Source of the DNA: Schumannella soli
GTDB taxonomy: Bacteria; Actinomycetota; Actinomycetes; Actinomycetales; Microbacteriaceae
DNA: 64,000 bases
Direction: 5' to 3'
Assembly (NCBI RefSeq): GCF_006517435.1
Contig: NZ_VHQG01000001.1
Span: 1,194,076 to 1,258,075, forward strand
Shown: positions 9,190 through 15,677 of the stretch, piece by piece
Layout of the letters: each line of letters starts with the position of its first letter
Position numbering within the stretch: position 1 is the first letter of the stretch
Position numbers and translations under genes: made by a program
The notes under the pieces: model-generated
Databases searched by the model: none
Told to the model about the DNA's origin: nothing
The model's input: only the letters and a program-made list of their open reading frames with translations

Positions 9190-9487
9190 CGCCGGCAGCG
9201 CCGGCCTTCCTCTGATCCGAGCCGGCCCCGACCGGCGCCTTCTGTCCGGGCCCTGCGGGCCCGCTTTCTTACCGTGAAGCCTGCGGCAGAATACGGGCGC
9301 CCGGGCTCCGTTCGAGCGGCTGCGCCGCCGGCTCCTCCGAGACTTTCCGACCGCGGTCGCAGGCTCCCTCGCATCGGTCAGAAACTCTCTCCTCCGCCGC
9401 CCCGCGGGTTGCACTCCACCCGGTCGCCCTACCGGCGACAAGTCGCCTTCACGGCAAGAAAACGTGAAGGGGATTGGAGAAGCACAC
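9190..9487 (+). promoter_or_regulatory. repeated structured leader, copy A
   Basis: Directly upstream of a DUF3846 gene. In order it has tandem GC-rich hairpins; a terminator-like GGGCCC-TGC-GGGCCC hairpin followed by a T-rich tract; arm S1 CGCTTTCTTACCGTGAAG (9262-9279); an inner stem GAGACTTTCCGACCG with CGGTCAGAAACTCTC (13 of 15 pairs); a hairpin GTCGCC-CTACC-GGCGAC; arm S2 CTTCACGGCAAGAAAACG (9447-9464, complementary to S1 with 2 mismatches); and segment S3 CGTGAAG (9463-9469), which can pair with CTTCACG of S2. The Shine-Dalgarno GGAG (9476-9479) and ATG follow at once. Copies B, C and D lie at 14870, 17265 and 18960. Confidence 0.7.
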
Positions 9488-9895
9488 ATGTTGCGAGGTT
9501 TGAAGGTCGGTATCGACGGGGTCCTGTCCTCGGTCGAGATCGACGAAACCACCGCGGATGCGCGGATGGAGGGCATGCACCGGGCGATCGGATGCCACAC
9601 CTACGACGTCGTCGGCTATACCGACACGATCGACGTCTGGGTCGACGACGAAGGGCTCTACCGCTCGAGCGTGAACGCCGAGCTGTCCGTGATGCTCCGC
9701 CGCGAGCGCTTTGCCGGACAGGGCACCTGGTTCGGCACCGGGCTGTTTCTCGGCGTCGACCACAGCACCGGTGAGTCGCGGTCGCTGACGCCGGGCGAGT
9801 ACGCCCGGATCGTGCAGGACTGGACGCGCAAGCGCGAACCGTCGGAGTACCGGTTCATGGTCGAGTTCCTCCTCCCGACCCGCACCAGAAGATGA
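9488..9895 (+). CDS. DUF3846 domain protein, copy 1
   Basis: A 135-aa soluble protein beginning MLRGLKVGIDGVLSSVEID, closely similar over its whole length to the product of the 15181 gene. The core GCHTYDVVGYTDTIDVWVDD followed by EGLYRSSVNAELSV fits the DUF3846 family, which is common on actinobacterial plasmids, phages and integrative elements and has no known function. ATG 9488 has GGAG 8 nt upstream, right behind leader A. A 16-bp perfect hairpin follows the stop codon, and a parB remnant follows that, so this is a damaged copy of the DUF3846-parB module at 14.9-17.1 kb. Confidence 0.75.
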   Translation: MLRGLKVGIDGVLSSVEIDETTADARMEGMHRAIGCHTYDVVGYTDTIDVWVDDEGLYRSSVNAELSVMLRRERFAGQGTWFGTGLFLGVDHSTGESRSLTPGEYARIVQDWTRKREPSEYRFMVEFLLPTRTRR

Positions 9896-9900
9896 CGAAA

Positions 9901-9941
9901 GCCGGAGCCCGGAAACAAGGCAAGTGTTTCCGGGCTCCGGC
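9901..9941 (+). terminator. 16-bp hairpin terminator after DUF3846 copy 1
   Basis: GCCGGAGCCCGGAAAC (9901-9916) and GTTTCCGGGCTCCGGC (9926-9941) are perfectly complementary with a 9-nt loop. A related hairpin stands at the same place in the second module (15594-15636). Confidence 0.7.
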
Positions 9942-9984
9942 CCACATCCCCACCAGCCTAACCAGAGCGAAAGACATCGAAACC

Positions 9985-10074
9985 ATGAACGACACCACCA
10001 CCCAGACTGCGGCGAGCGTGCCGGTCGCGCAGATCGAGCACATCGACCCGACCACCGTCGAGGCCCGGCGCTAG
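9985..10074 (+). pseudogene. parB N-terminal remnant
   Basis: The 29 residues beginning MNDTTTQTAASVPVAQIEHIDP match the start of the intact ParB-like protein at 15678 (VAQVEHIDPSVIE). The frame then runs into a stop (CGGCGCTAGCTAGC) where homology ends. The whole ParB nuclease-like domain and HTH are missing, so this is the 5' scar of a deleted parB in the first copy of the module. Confidence 0.65.
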
Positions 10075-10518
10075 CTAGCTCGCACGAACTGGTTGTCGCT
10101 CGTGGTGGCACTGCGGCTTCATCGGCGGTGTCGGCGGTCGCCCGCCTGGTCCTGTCGCAACCGTGTGGTGGTGCACCGGCGCGGCTTGCAGTCGGCAACC
10201 CGCGCGCCGATCGGGCGGGCTGCCGGCTCCCCGTCGCGCTGGATGGTGGATCCCGGCGCCGCGGGATGAATGCGGACGCCGGGAGAGCAACTGCTGTGAG
10301 CTGCTCACGGGCGCCGGTGCGTGAACGCCGTGCGCCCGCCATGGGTGACGGTACGCCGGACCTCCGGCTTCCTGTGAGGGGTTGACCTTCGCGCGGGGGA
10401 GCGCATCCTGGGGGTGCGTCGTGCGTGAAGGTCCGGCGCGGGCCGGCCTGCTGCTGCTCTGGGAACCCGGCGGGCCGGCCGCCGCAGCTCTTGCCCGTTC
10501 TGGGGTCTCGGCCCCTTG
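10075..10518 (+). other. gene-free stretch behind the parB scar
   Basis: About 440 bp of GC-rich DNA with no frame that looks like a protein on either strand and no homology that I can see to the intact module. It probably contains the deletion junction. Confidence 0.4.
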
Positions 10519-10544
10519 TACCGTGCGCGGCAGGATCGTCCCCT

Positions 10545-10766
10545 ATGACGCATAGTCGCTTCATAGCCCGGCTCGATCTCAGCGGCGCCGAACGTTTCGG
10601 CACCTTGCTGGGCGCGCTCGACGACTACGCAGCGCAGCTGCACAGCGCGGCGCTCGACGTCGACGATCGCGATCGTGTCGAGCTCGAGCGCGCGGCAGTC
10701 GTCGCCCGCGAGCTCGCCGCCGAGCTTCGGCTGCAGCAGCCCGCCCTCGAGGGGGACGGCAGCTAG
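10545..10766 (+). CDS. small hypothetical protein (73 aa)
   Basis: Begins MTHSRFIARLDLSGAERFG; an alpha-helical, acidic protein with a long amphipathic helix (ERAAVVARELAAELRLQ). No domain recognised. A TACCGT -10-like element at 10519-10524, in the same TGTACCGTG context as both SOS promoters but without an SOS box, gives a very short leader. The 3' end overlaps the convergent HTH gene by 4 bp. Confidence 0.5.
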   Translation: MTHSRFIARLDLSGAERFGTLLGALDDYAAQLHSAALDVDDRDRVELERAAVVARELAAELRLQQPALEGDGS

Positions 10767-11314
10767 GCCTGTTGCTGGACCGCAGGTCGAATGACCTGCA
10801 CTCCGCGCACGACCGCCGGCACTTCCTGCTCGAGCTCGCGCGCGATCGCCACACGGGACGAGAGAGGGCGTCCGACGGCGGCGTAGCGGCGCCGGAACGA
10901 GCTGAGCAGCTTGTCGTAGGTGTGCGGCGACATGCTGAGGATGTCGGCCGCTTCCCGCCGGGTGAAGCCGGCGACCGCGAGTGCGGCCGCGACGAGCTGC
11001 CGCGGCGTGACGCGCAGCTGCGGCAGCAGATCCTTCGCGCGTGCCGGCGCCTCGGGCTCCGGCGACGGCGCCGGTACCGGTGCGACGATCGGCTCCGGTT
11101 CTTCCTCGCTGCCGGCGGGTGCCTGGACGAGGTCGCAGTAGAAGCTGCGGTGTTCGATGCCGTGCTCGTCGACGAAGCCGGCCCCGTCGTAGGTCTTCGC
11201 GAGGATCCGCGACACCGTCACGTGCGTCGCGGCGCCGGGGCGCCGCTTCGGCCTGATCCACACCCGGCGTCCGGGCCTCAGGCCACCCCACGCCGTTCGC
11301 CCGTAATGCTGCAT
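10763..11314 (-). CDS. HTH regulator, paralogue of the 24936-25505 gene
   Basis: 183 aa. The N-terminal part contains LRPGRRVWIRPKRRPGAATHV, an SH3-like KOW/RVWLRP pattern. A Pro/Glu-rich linker follows, then a C-terminal helix-turn-helix resembling LuxR/sigma region 4 (FTRREAADILSMSPHTYDKLL). The product of the 24936-25505 gene has the same order (LQPGQRVWLRPSRKPG ... ATVLGISRWTAYSYL). It is divergent from the SOS-controlled operon at 11436, with about 90 bp between, so it may respond to or modulate that promoter; this is inferred from position only. Confidence 0.65.
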   Translation of the reverse strand: MQHYGRTAWGGLRPGRRVWIRPKRRPGAATHVTVSRILAKTYDGAGFVDEHGIEHRSFYCDLVQAPAGSEEEPEPIVAPVPAPSPEPEAPARAKDLLPQLRVTPRQLVAAALAVAGFTRREAADILSMSPHTYDKLLSSFRRRYAAVGRPLSSRVAIARELEQEVPAVVRGVQVIRPAVQQQA

Positions 11315-11397
11315 CTCGCCCCAGCGTCGCAGCAGCCGTCTGCGAGCTCGCCGGGCGCGACGCGCCGCTCACGCTTCCCGGCGACGTGGGCCGGATG

Positions 11398-11422
11398 TAC
11401 CGTGTTCGAACACATGTTCGAA
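11398..11422 (+). promoter_or_regulatory. promoter -10 and SOS (LexA) box, copy 2
   Basis: TACCGT (11398-11403) is followed by TTCGAACACATGTTCGAA (11405-11422), a perfect TCGAAC-N4-GTTCGA box with 8-bp half-sites. GGAGG lies 2 nt behind it and the ATG 13 nt behind it. This predicts LexA repression of the three-gene operon 11436-12332. Confidence 0.8.
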
Positions 11423-11435
11423 TGGAGGTGCGGGG

Positions 11436-11726
11436 ATGCCTGAGTCTGCTGCGGTGTGGTTCGCGAACGAGCGCCCGGTGCGCATCGTCTGGCACGGCCG
11501 CCGGTACAGGGTCAACGACACCCCGACCCGGCTCGAGCCGGGCGACGTGTGGCATCCGGCGATGACGCACCCGATCGAGCGCCGCTGGTCGGGGTGGCGA
11601 TTCCAGGCCGTCGACGCCGACGGCAACGCCCCCGTCTTCGACCTCCGCCCCGGAGCAGCAGCGGGGGAGTGGATCGTCCTCGCCGTGCACGACGCGCCGC
11701 CAGCGGCGCGGCCGGCCGCGCGATGA
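11436..11726 (+). CDS. SOS-controlled DUF6504-like protein
   Basis: 96 aa, beginning MPESAAVWFANERPVRIVWHGRR. The pattern of a short beta-rich domain (RPVRIVW.GRRYRV, then RRWSGWRFQAVDADG and EWIVLAVHD) resembles the small DUF6504 proteins encoded next to imuB/dnaE2 in actinobacteria. With the SOS box directly upstream, a role linked to error-prone repair is plausible but inferred. GGAGG stands 6-7 nt before the ATG. The stop overlaps the next ATG (ATGA), implying coupled translation. A frameshifted duplicate lies at 4576. Confidence 0.6.
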   Translation: MPESAAVWFANERPVRIVWHGRRYRVNDTPTRLEPGDVWHPAMTHPIERRWSGWRFQAVDADGNAPVFDLRPGAAAGEWIVLAVHDAPPAARPAAR

Positions 11727-11998
11727 GCCGCAGCCGCCGCGACTGGGTGCAGCTGCCACCACCCCGGGCGGAGACCCCGCTTGAGCGCGAGTTCCACGAC
11801 CGCGGCGAGCGGATGTCCTACGACGCCGTGATGCTCGATGGGCGCGATGTCACCGACGAGCTCCCGCCCGAGCAATGGCCGTGGCCGTCGTCGATGTATT
11901 ACGCCTCGGGGTGGAGGCCGTGGCGATCGCTCGAGGATCCCGGGACCCGGTATCTGCCGCGTGAGCCGGAGGGCACGCCGCCGGCGACGACCGTGTGA
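11723..11998 (+). CDS. second protein of the SOS mini-operon (91 aa)
   Basis: Begins MSRSRRDWVQLPPPRAETPL and contains FHDRGERMSYDAV and DELPPEQWPWPSSMYYASGW. Soluble, rich in Trp, Tyr and Pro, no recognised domain. It overlaps the previous gene by 4 bp and is followed 7 bp later by the next, so it belongs to the LexA-controlled operon. A near-identical copy with a changed C-terminus is at 4860. Confidence 0.65.
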   Translation: MSRSRRDWVQLPPPRAETPLEREFHDRGERMSYDAVMLDGRDVTDELPPEQWPWPSSMYYASGWRPWRSLEDPGTRYLPREPEGTPPATTV

Positions 11999-12005
11999 GC
12001 TGCCA

Positions 12006-12332
12006 GTGGGCACGAACCGGCGCTACGCGCACCACTACGACCGGCTGATGGATCAGCGCATCCTCGAGGGCATCGCCCGCGACGGCGAGCTGCAGGGTCT
12101 CACGAACGAGGAGATCGGCATCGGCAAGTACCCGCTCACTCGGGATCCGAACCCGAGCGACGTGAAGGCGTGGGTGCGCTTCGGCAGCGTGCCGATCGTC
12201 GTCGACGCGCAGGTCGTCGCCTGGACACCGGCAGCCATGGCGATCCGGTTCACCGTCGCCGGCGTCGAGTACAAGACGTGGGTGTGGGCCGGTGCCGTCA
12301 GCGACGTACGCCCGGCCCGTCAGGGCAGGTAG
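12006..12332 (+). CDS. third protein of the SOS mini-operon (108 aa)
   Basis: GTG start giving MGTNRRYAHHYDRLMDQRI; helical N-terminal half, then a beta-rich part with PLTRDPNPSDVKAWVRFG and VEYKTWVWAGAVS. The PLTRDPNP...AWVRF phrase is shared by small actinobacterial proteins of unknown function that I have seen with SOS-type genes, but I cannot name a family. The gene is absent from the first copy of the operon; a shrunken fragment of it appears at 13153-13215. Confidence 0.55.
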   Translation: MGTNRRYAHHYDRLMDQRILEGIARDGELQGLTNEEIGIGKYPLTRDPNPSDVKAWVRFGSVPIVVDAQVVAWTPAAMAIRFTVAGVEYKTWVWAGAVSDVRPARQGR

Positions 12333-12490
12333 TACTCGAAGGGCGGGCCCAGCTCCACCGAGAGAGCGCCGTATGGGCCGTTCTCGGTGCGCGGAGAGAT
12401 CCCGCGCCGGTCTGCAGGCCTGGGCCGCAGACGACCCGATATCTCTCGCAGCTGCCCGCACTGGCCTGCAAACGGGGCTCACGTCTGGCT

Positions 12491-12506
12491 AGCATTCGCG
12501 AATGCT
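12491..12506. promoter_or_regulatory. perfect 16-bp palindrome over the start codon of the 12502 gene
   Basis: AGCATTCGCGAATGCT is its own reverse complement and contains the ATG of the following gene. A dimeric repressor (possibly autoregulation) or an RNA hairpin at the start codon would both fit. No Shine-Dalgarno sequence is visible. Confidence 0.5.
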
Positions 12507-13071
12507 TGACCCGATACCCGACGGGATCATCGGCGAGAACGCGCTGACGTTTATCACCGGTGCCGTCACTCAGAACGCGATCCACGTCGCCGACAACCTC
12601 GAGATCTTCCGCTGGCTCATGGCCACCGAGCTCCAGCGCCCCTACAAGCAGGTGCGGCAGTACACCCAGTCCGATCAGAACGCCCGCGACCTGGTCGCTG
12701 CTCTCGGCGTCGACGACGAGGTCCGGGCCGCGATGATCGGTGCCCTCGACGACGCCAAGGCTGCCCACGAGAAACGGAACAGGCTCTCGCACGATGTCTG
12801 GCTCTGGAACGCCGACGGCTACGCCTACCGCTACGAACCCGTCGACAAGCCCACCGTTGGAGAGTCCAAGGTCGCGATCGCCACGTTCATCCAGCTCGCT
12901 GCCGACCTGGTCGCCGCAAGCAGGCAGCTCGTCGCCTGCGCCTTCCTGACACCACCGATCTACGACTCCAGCCCCGACCGCCGCCTCGAGCTCATCGCCG
13001 CCGCAGGTGGCACCTTCCACCCAGCCGCCAATGCCGAGGAAGCTCGCTGGTTCAACCCCTGGCGCCGGTAG
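12502..13071 (+). CDS. HEPN-like hypothetical protein (189 aa)
   Basis: An all-alpha protein beginning MLDPIPDGIIGENALTF. The segment HEKRNRLSHDVW places R92, N93 and H97 in the R-X4-H arrangement of HEPN-domain ribonucleases, with a following Asp as in many of them. It ends with a hydrophobic helix pair and WFNPWRR. The convergent neighbour at 13240-13785 carries an almost identical motif (RRNRYVHDLL), so the two may be distant relatives or partners. Its start codon lies in a 16-bp palindrome. RNase or toxin activity is inferred from the motif only. Confidence 0.6.
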   Translation: MLDPIPDGIIGENALTFITGAVTQNAIHVADNLEIFRWLMATELQRPYKQVRQYTQSDQNARDLVAALGVDDEVRAAMIGALDDAKAAHEKRNRLSHDVWLWNADGYAYRYEPVDKPTVGESKVAIATFIQLAADLVAASRQLVACAFLTPPIYDSSPDRRLELIAAAGGTFHPAANAEEARWFNPWRR

Positions 13072-13152
13072 CGGACCGCGCCGAGCCCGATGGGACACGC
13101 CGCTGCCGACCGTCACGAACGTTGAGACAGGTAAAGGCGCACGCTCAAGGCC

Positions 13153-13215
13153 TTGGTGCGCTTCGGCACGATGCTGGCGATCGCCACCATCGAGTACAAG
13201 ATCTGGAGGTCGGCG
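13153..13215 (+). pseudogene. fragment of the 12006-type gene
   Basis: The encoded LVRFGTMLAIATIEYKIW lines up with WVRFGS...MAIRFTVAGVEYKTW of the 12006 product after an internal deletion of about 20 codons. It has no start codon of its own and no flanking homology. Confidence 0.4.
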
Positions 13216-13239
13216 CCGTCATCGATTCAAGATGAGCAG

Positions 13240-13785
13240 CTAGCGCGAGATGTCGACCGACCCATCCCAGCGGCCCTCGAGCTGGCCGAACGCGAGGCCC
13301 TCCCAGGTGCCGGTGAGCAGATGCATGGCGCATCCGCGTAGCCTGAACTTCACCGCAACGAAATCGCGCACGAGCTCAACGGTGCTGTCGAACGACACGA
13401 GTTCAGGTTCGGGCTCAATGTCGACTTCACCTGTCAGCCGCACGAGCTCCCACTCGCTGCTCAGAAGGCTCTCGCGAAGCAGGTCGTGGACGTAGCGATT
13501 CCTCCGCGTATAGAGCTCGCTCGCGACGCGCAATGCCCCCCGTATCGCCGTGGCGTCGTCGGCGCTGATCGTCGTACTGTCCCGCACGAACTTGCGGCAC
13601 TCTTTCACCGTCGTCGAGAAGTAGTCGGGCGCCTCGAGCGAGGCCCCGACATTCCGGCGCTCCTGCAGCGCGGCCCACAAGAACCGCAAAGCAGCATCCG
13701 TCTCGGTCGTCTCCGCCGCGACTCGGCCGAGCAGGAAAACCCGCTGGTCATCTTGCGGGAGATTGCGCAACGTATCGAGATTCAC
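13240..13785 (-). CDS. HEPN-like hypothetical protein (181 aa)
   Basis: Begins MNLDTLRNLPQDDQRVFLLG. Mostly helical, with the R-X4-H motif R95-N-R-Y-V-H100 in YTRRNRYVHDLLRES, then a short acidic strand region (GEVDIEPEPELVSF) and a C-terminal helix. This fits a HEPN-type RNase or a non-catalytic HEPN protein. It is convergent with the HEPN-like gene at 12502. No antitoxin-like (MNT) partner is obvious beside it. Confidence 0.6.
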   Translation of the reverse strand: MNLDTLRNLPQDDQRVFLLGRVAAETTETDAALRFLWAALQERRNVGASLEAPDYFSTTVKECRKFVRDSTTISADDATAIRGALRVASELYTRRNRYVHDLLRESLLSSEWELVRLTGEVDIEPEPELVSFDSTVELVRDFVAVKFRLRGCAMHLLTGTWEGLAFGQLEGRWDGSVDISR

Positions 13786-13840
13786 AGAACCGATCGTGCC
13801 GCGCCCGAGCGACAGGTGACGACAGGGCTAGCGTGGCCGC

Positions 13841-13999
13841 ATGGCGAAATGGACAGTCGGGTGGAAGGTGCGCGGCGAGTACGACGTGAACAGGGTCGAC
13901 GTTGACGACACCACCTCGGCCGAGGCGATCGCGCAGGTCAAAGCCAGCCTCGACACGGAGAAGGATCAGATCGTCGCCCTGATCGTCGAACGCATCTGA
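13841..13999 (+). CDS. small hypothetical protein (52 aa)
   Basis: Begins MAKWTVGWKVRGEYDVNRV and ends VALIVERI. The pattern of two strands followed by a charged helix (SAEAIAQVKASLDTEKD) and strong third-position GC support a real small protein. It is divergent from the HEPN-like gene. No family recognised. Confidence 0.55.
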   Translation: MAKWTVGWKVRGEYDVNRVDVDDTTSAEAIAQVKASLDTEKDQIVALIVERI

Positions 14000-14071
14000 T
14001 CGCCGACGTCACAGGGCGACCGCGGGTGGAACCGGCCCGGTCACCGCGGACGATGACCGGACCGGCTGGGA

Positions 14072-14191
14072 TCACATGTGGTTCTCGAGCCACCACTTCG
14101 CGGCGGCCCAGAAGATCGCGCGAAGCACGACACCTCCGAACCACTTTGCAGCGGCGATCAAGAACTCACGCTTCTGACGCTTGGTCTTCAT
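14072..14191 (-). CDS. Trp-rich hydrophobic small peptide (39 aa)
   Basis: A 39-codon frame: a basic N-terminus (MKTKRQKREF), then one hydrophobic or amphipathic stretch with four Trp residues (AAAKWFGGVVLRAIFWAAAKWW) and the tail LENHM. GAGGGGG stands about 7 nt before the ATG. The shape resembles small membrane-active peptides such as type I toxins, but no antisense RNA or partner was identified. Confidence 0.5.
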   Translation of the reverse strand: MKTKRQKREFLIAAAKWFGGVVLRAIFWAAAKWWLENHM

Positions 14192-14302
14192 CGTGAACCC
14201 CCTCTCTACGACTCTTTCGAGCCTCGAGAGCACGCTCCAGGTGCGCCGCGGTGGTTGCCTTGCGACAGCCGCCGTGACCGGCGTAAACTCCGATTGAACT
14301 AA

Positions 14303-14380
14303 CCGGGTGTTGTAGTCACCCAGAGGCGCTGCGAAGCGACTCAGATTCAGAAGTCGGCCCGCCTGCCAGCGGGCCTTCTT
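14303..14380 (+). terminator. hairpin pair ending in an intrinsic terminator
   Basis: GGGTG-TTGTAGT-CACCC (14305-14321) is followed by GGCCCGC-CTGCCA-GCGGGCC (14356-14375) and TTCTT. No plus-strand gene ends just before it, so it may be the 3' end of a short untranslated RNA or a terminator for read-through from 13841. Confidence 0.45.
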
Positions 14381-14705
14381 CGTTCTCAGAGTCAGTAGGT
14401 CTGGAGCTGCCTACCTGAGATCTATTCTCCCAGGCCGTAGATGCGGTTCGCAGCTTCCATTTCGCCGAGCCGCCCTCGTAGACCCGTAATCACGGGGGTG
14501 CGGCCCAGAAAATCGGGCCTCAAAAGTGTCATAGGCATATCCGATCTTGGCCGTAATGGCGCACGCAGGCTGGTGCGCGCAACATCACCGTCGCTGCGCT
14601 GCGACGAGAGTTCGCGGCTGACGAAGGTCGCTCGCTCCCGCCGCAGACACGTGGATCAGGCTGGCCCCGGTCAACTCCGGGAACCGGATGCCGGCCCGAT
14701 GAGGA
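14381..14705. other. gene-free stretch
   Basis: About 325 bp without a convincing reading frame, RNA gene or repeat on either strand. Confidence 0.35.
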
Positions 14706-14822
14706 TCAGCCTAGGTCGTCGCTGCGGAGGCGCCGATCGGTGCGTTCGAGCGCGACCACGCTGACGACGATCGTCATGACGGCGGCGCCCACGATGGCGG
14801 CCGCGGCGATCAGCAACAGCAT
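14706..14822 (-). CDS. single-span small membrane protein (38 aa)
   Basis: One hydrophobic helix (MLLLIAAAAIVGAAVMTIVV) followed by a charged tail ERTDRRLRSDDLG. The start is uncertain, since GGGA touches the ATG directly. Small single-span proteins of this kind are frequent in mobile elements; no function is implied. Confidence 0.4.
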   Translation of the reverse strand: MLLLIAAAAIVGAAVMTIVVSVVALERTDRRLRSDDLG

Positions 14823-14869
14823 TCCCAAAATCTAGGCGCAGGGTGAGTCAGGGGCTACCGGGGTAGACC

Positions 14870-15180
14870 GGAAGCTGTCGCCGGCGGTGCCGGCGCTGTT
14901 CTCGTCGATGGAGCCGGCCACGGCCGGCCGGTGCTGTTCGGGCCCTGCGGGGCCCGTTTTCTTGCCGTGAAGCCTGCGGCAGGATACGTGCGCCCGGCCT
15001 CCACACAAGCGGCGATGCCGCCGCTCCTCCGAGACTTTCTGACCGCGGTCGCAAGCTCCCTTATTTCGGCCAGAAACTCTCTCCTCCGCGCCCCGATGGG
15101 GTTGTGCTCCAGCCGGTCGCCCTACCGGCGACAAGTCGCCTTCACGGCAAGAAAACGTGAAGGGGATTGGAGAGAGACAC
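14870..15180 (+). promoter_or_regulatory. repeated structured leader, copy B (best-preserved arms)
   Basis: S1 CGTTTTCTTGCCGTGAAG (14955-14972) and S2 CTTCACGGCAAGAAAACG (15140-15157) form an 18-bp perfect inverted repeat about 167 nt apart. S1 includes the T-tract of a textbook terminator hairpin (CGGGCCC-TGC-GGGGCCCG). The inner stem GAGACTTTCTGACCG/CGGCCAGAAACTCTC has a T-A pair where copy A has C.A and copy C has C-G. GTCGCC-CTACC-GGCGAC and the competing GGCGAC-AA-GTCGCC are both present. S3 CGTGAAG (15156-15162) can take S2 away from S1. The ATG of a DUF3846 gene follows. Confidence 0.75.
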
Positions 15181-15585
15181 ATGTTGCGAGGACTGCGAAT
15201 CGATGTGGAGGGGGTGCTGTCGTCGGTCGAAATCGATGACACCACCACGACGCTGCGACTGGATGGGATGAACGCCGCGATCGGCTGCAACTCGTTCGAC
15301 GTCGTCAGCTACACCGACACCGTCGACGTCTGGGTCGACGACGAAGGTCTGTACCGCTCGACGCTCAACCGGGAGCTGTCGGTCATGCTCCGCGCACGCC
15401 AGCCCGATGGGCAGGGCGCGTGGTTCGGAGCGGGCCTGTTCCTCGGCATCGACCAGGCGACCGGCGACAGCCGCTCCCTGACCGACGACGAGCGCGCCGC
15501 CGTGGTGCGCGATTGGACCCGTCAGCGCGGCCCGAGCGAGTACGCATTCGCCGCTCAGTGGGTCGGGCCGGTCCGCACCCGATAG
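15181..15585 (+). CDS. DUF3846 domain protein, copy 2
   Basis: 134 aa, beginning MLRGLRIDVEGVLSSVEIDD, with the family core GCNSFDVVSYTDTVDVWVDD followed by EGLYRSTLNRELSVML. It is the full-length counterpart of the 9488 gene and stands between leader B and the intact parB, with a hairpin terminator between this gene and parB. The family is typical of plasmids, phages and integrative elements; molecular function unknown. Confidence 0.75.
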   Translation: MLRGLRIDVEGVLSSVEIDDTTTTLRLDGMNAAIGCNSFDVVSYTDTVDVWVDDEGLYRSTLNRELSVMLRARQPDGQGAWFGAGLFLGIDQATGDSRSLTDDERAAVVRDWTRQRGPSEYAFAAQWVGPVRTR

Positions 15586-15593
15586 ATGACGAA

Positions 15594-15636
15594 GGCCGGA
15601 GGCCGGGAGCATTCGCACTGCCCCCGGTTTCCGGCC
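15594..15636 (+). terminator. hairpin terminator after DUF3846 copy 2
   Basis: GGCCGGAGGCCGGG pairs with CCCGGTTTCCGGCC (14 pairs, two of them G-U). The equivalent hairpin in module 1 is at 9901-9941 with a different sequence, so the structure is conserved. Confidence 0.65.
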
Positions 15637-15677
15637 TGAGTCGCCACCAGATTAACAACTCAGAGGAAGAATCGAAA

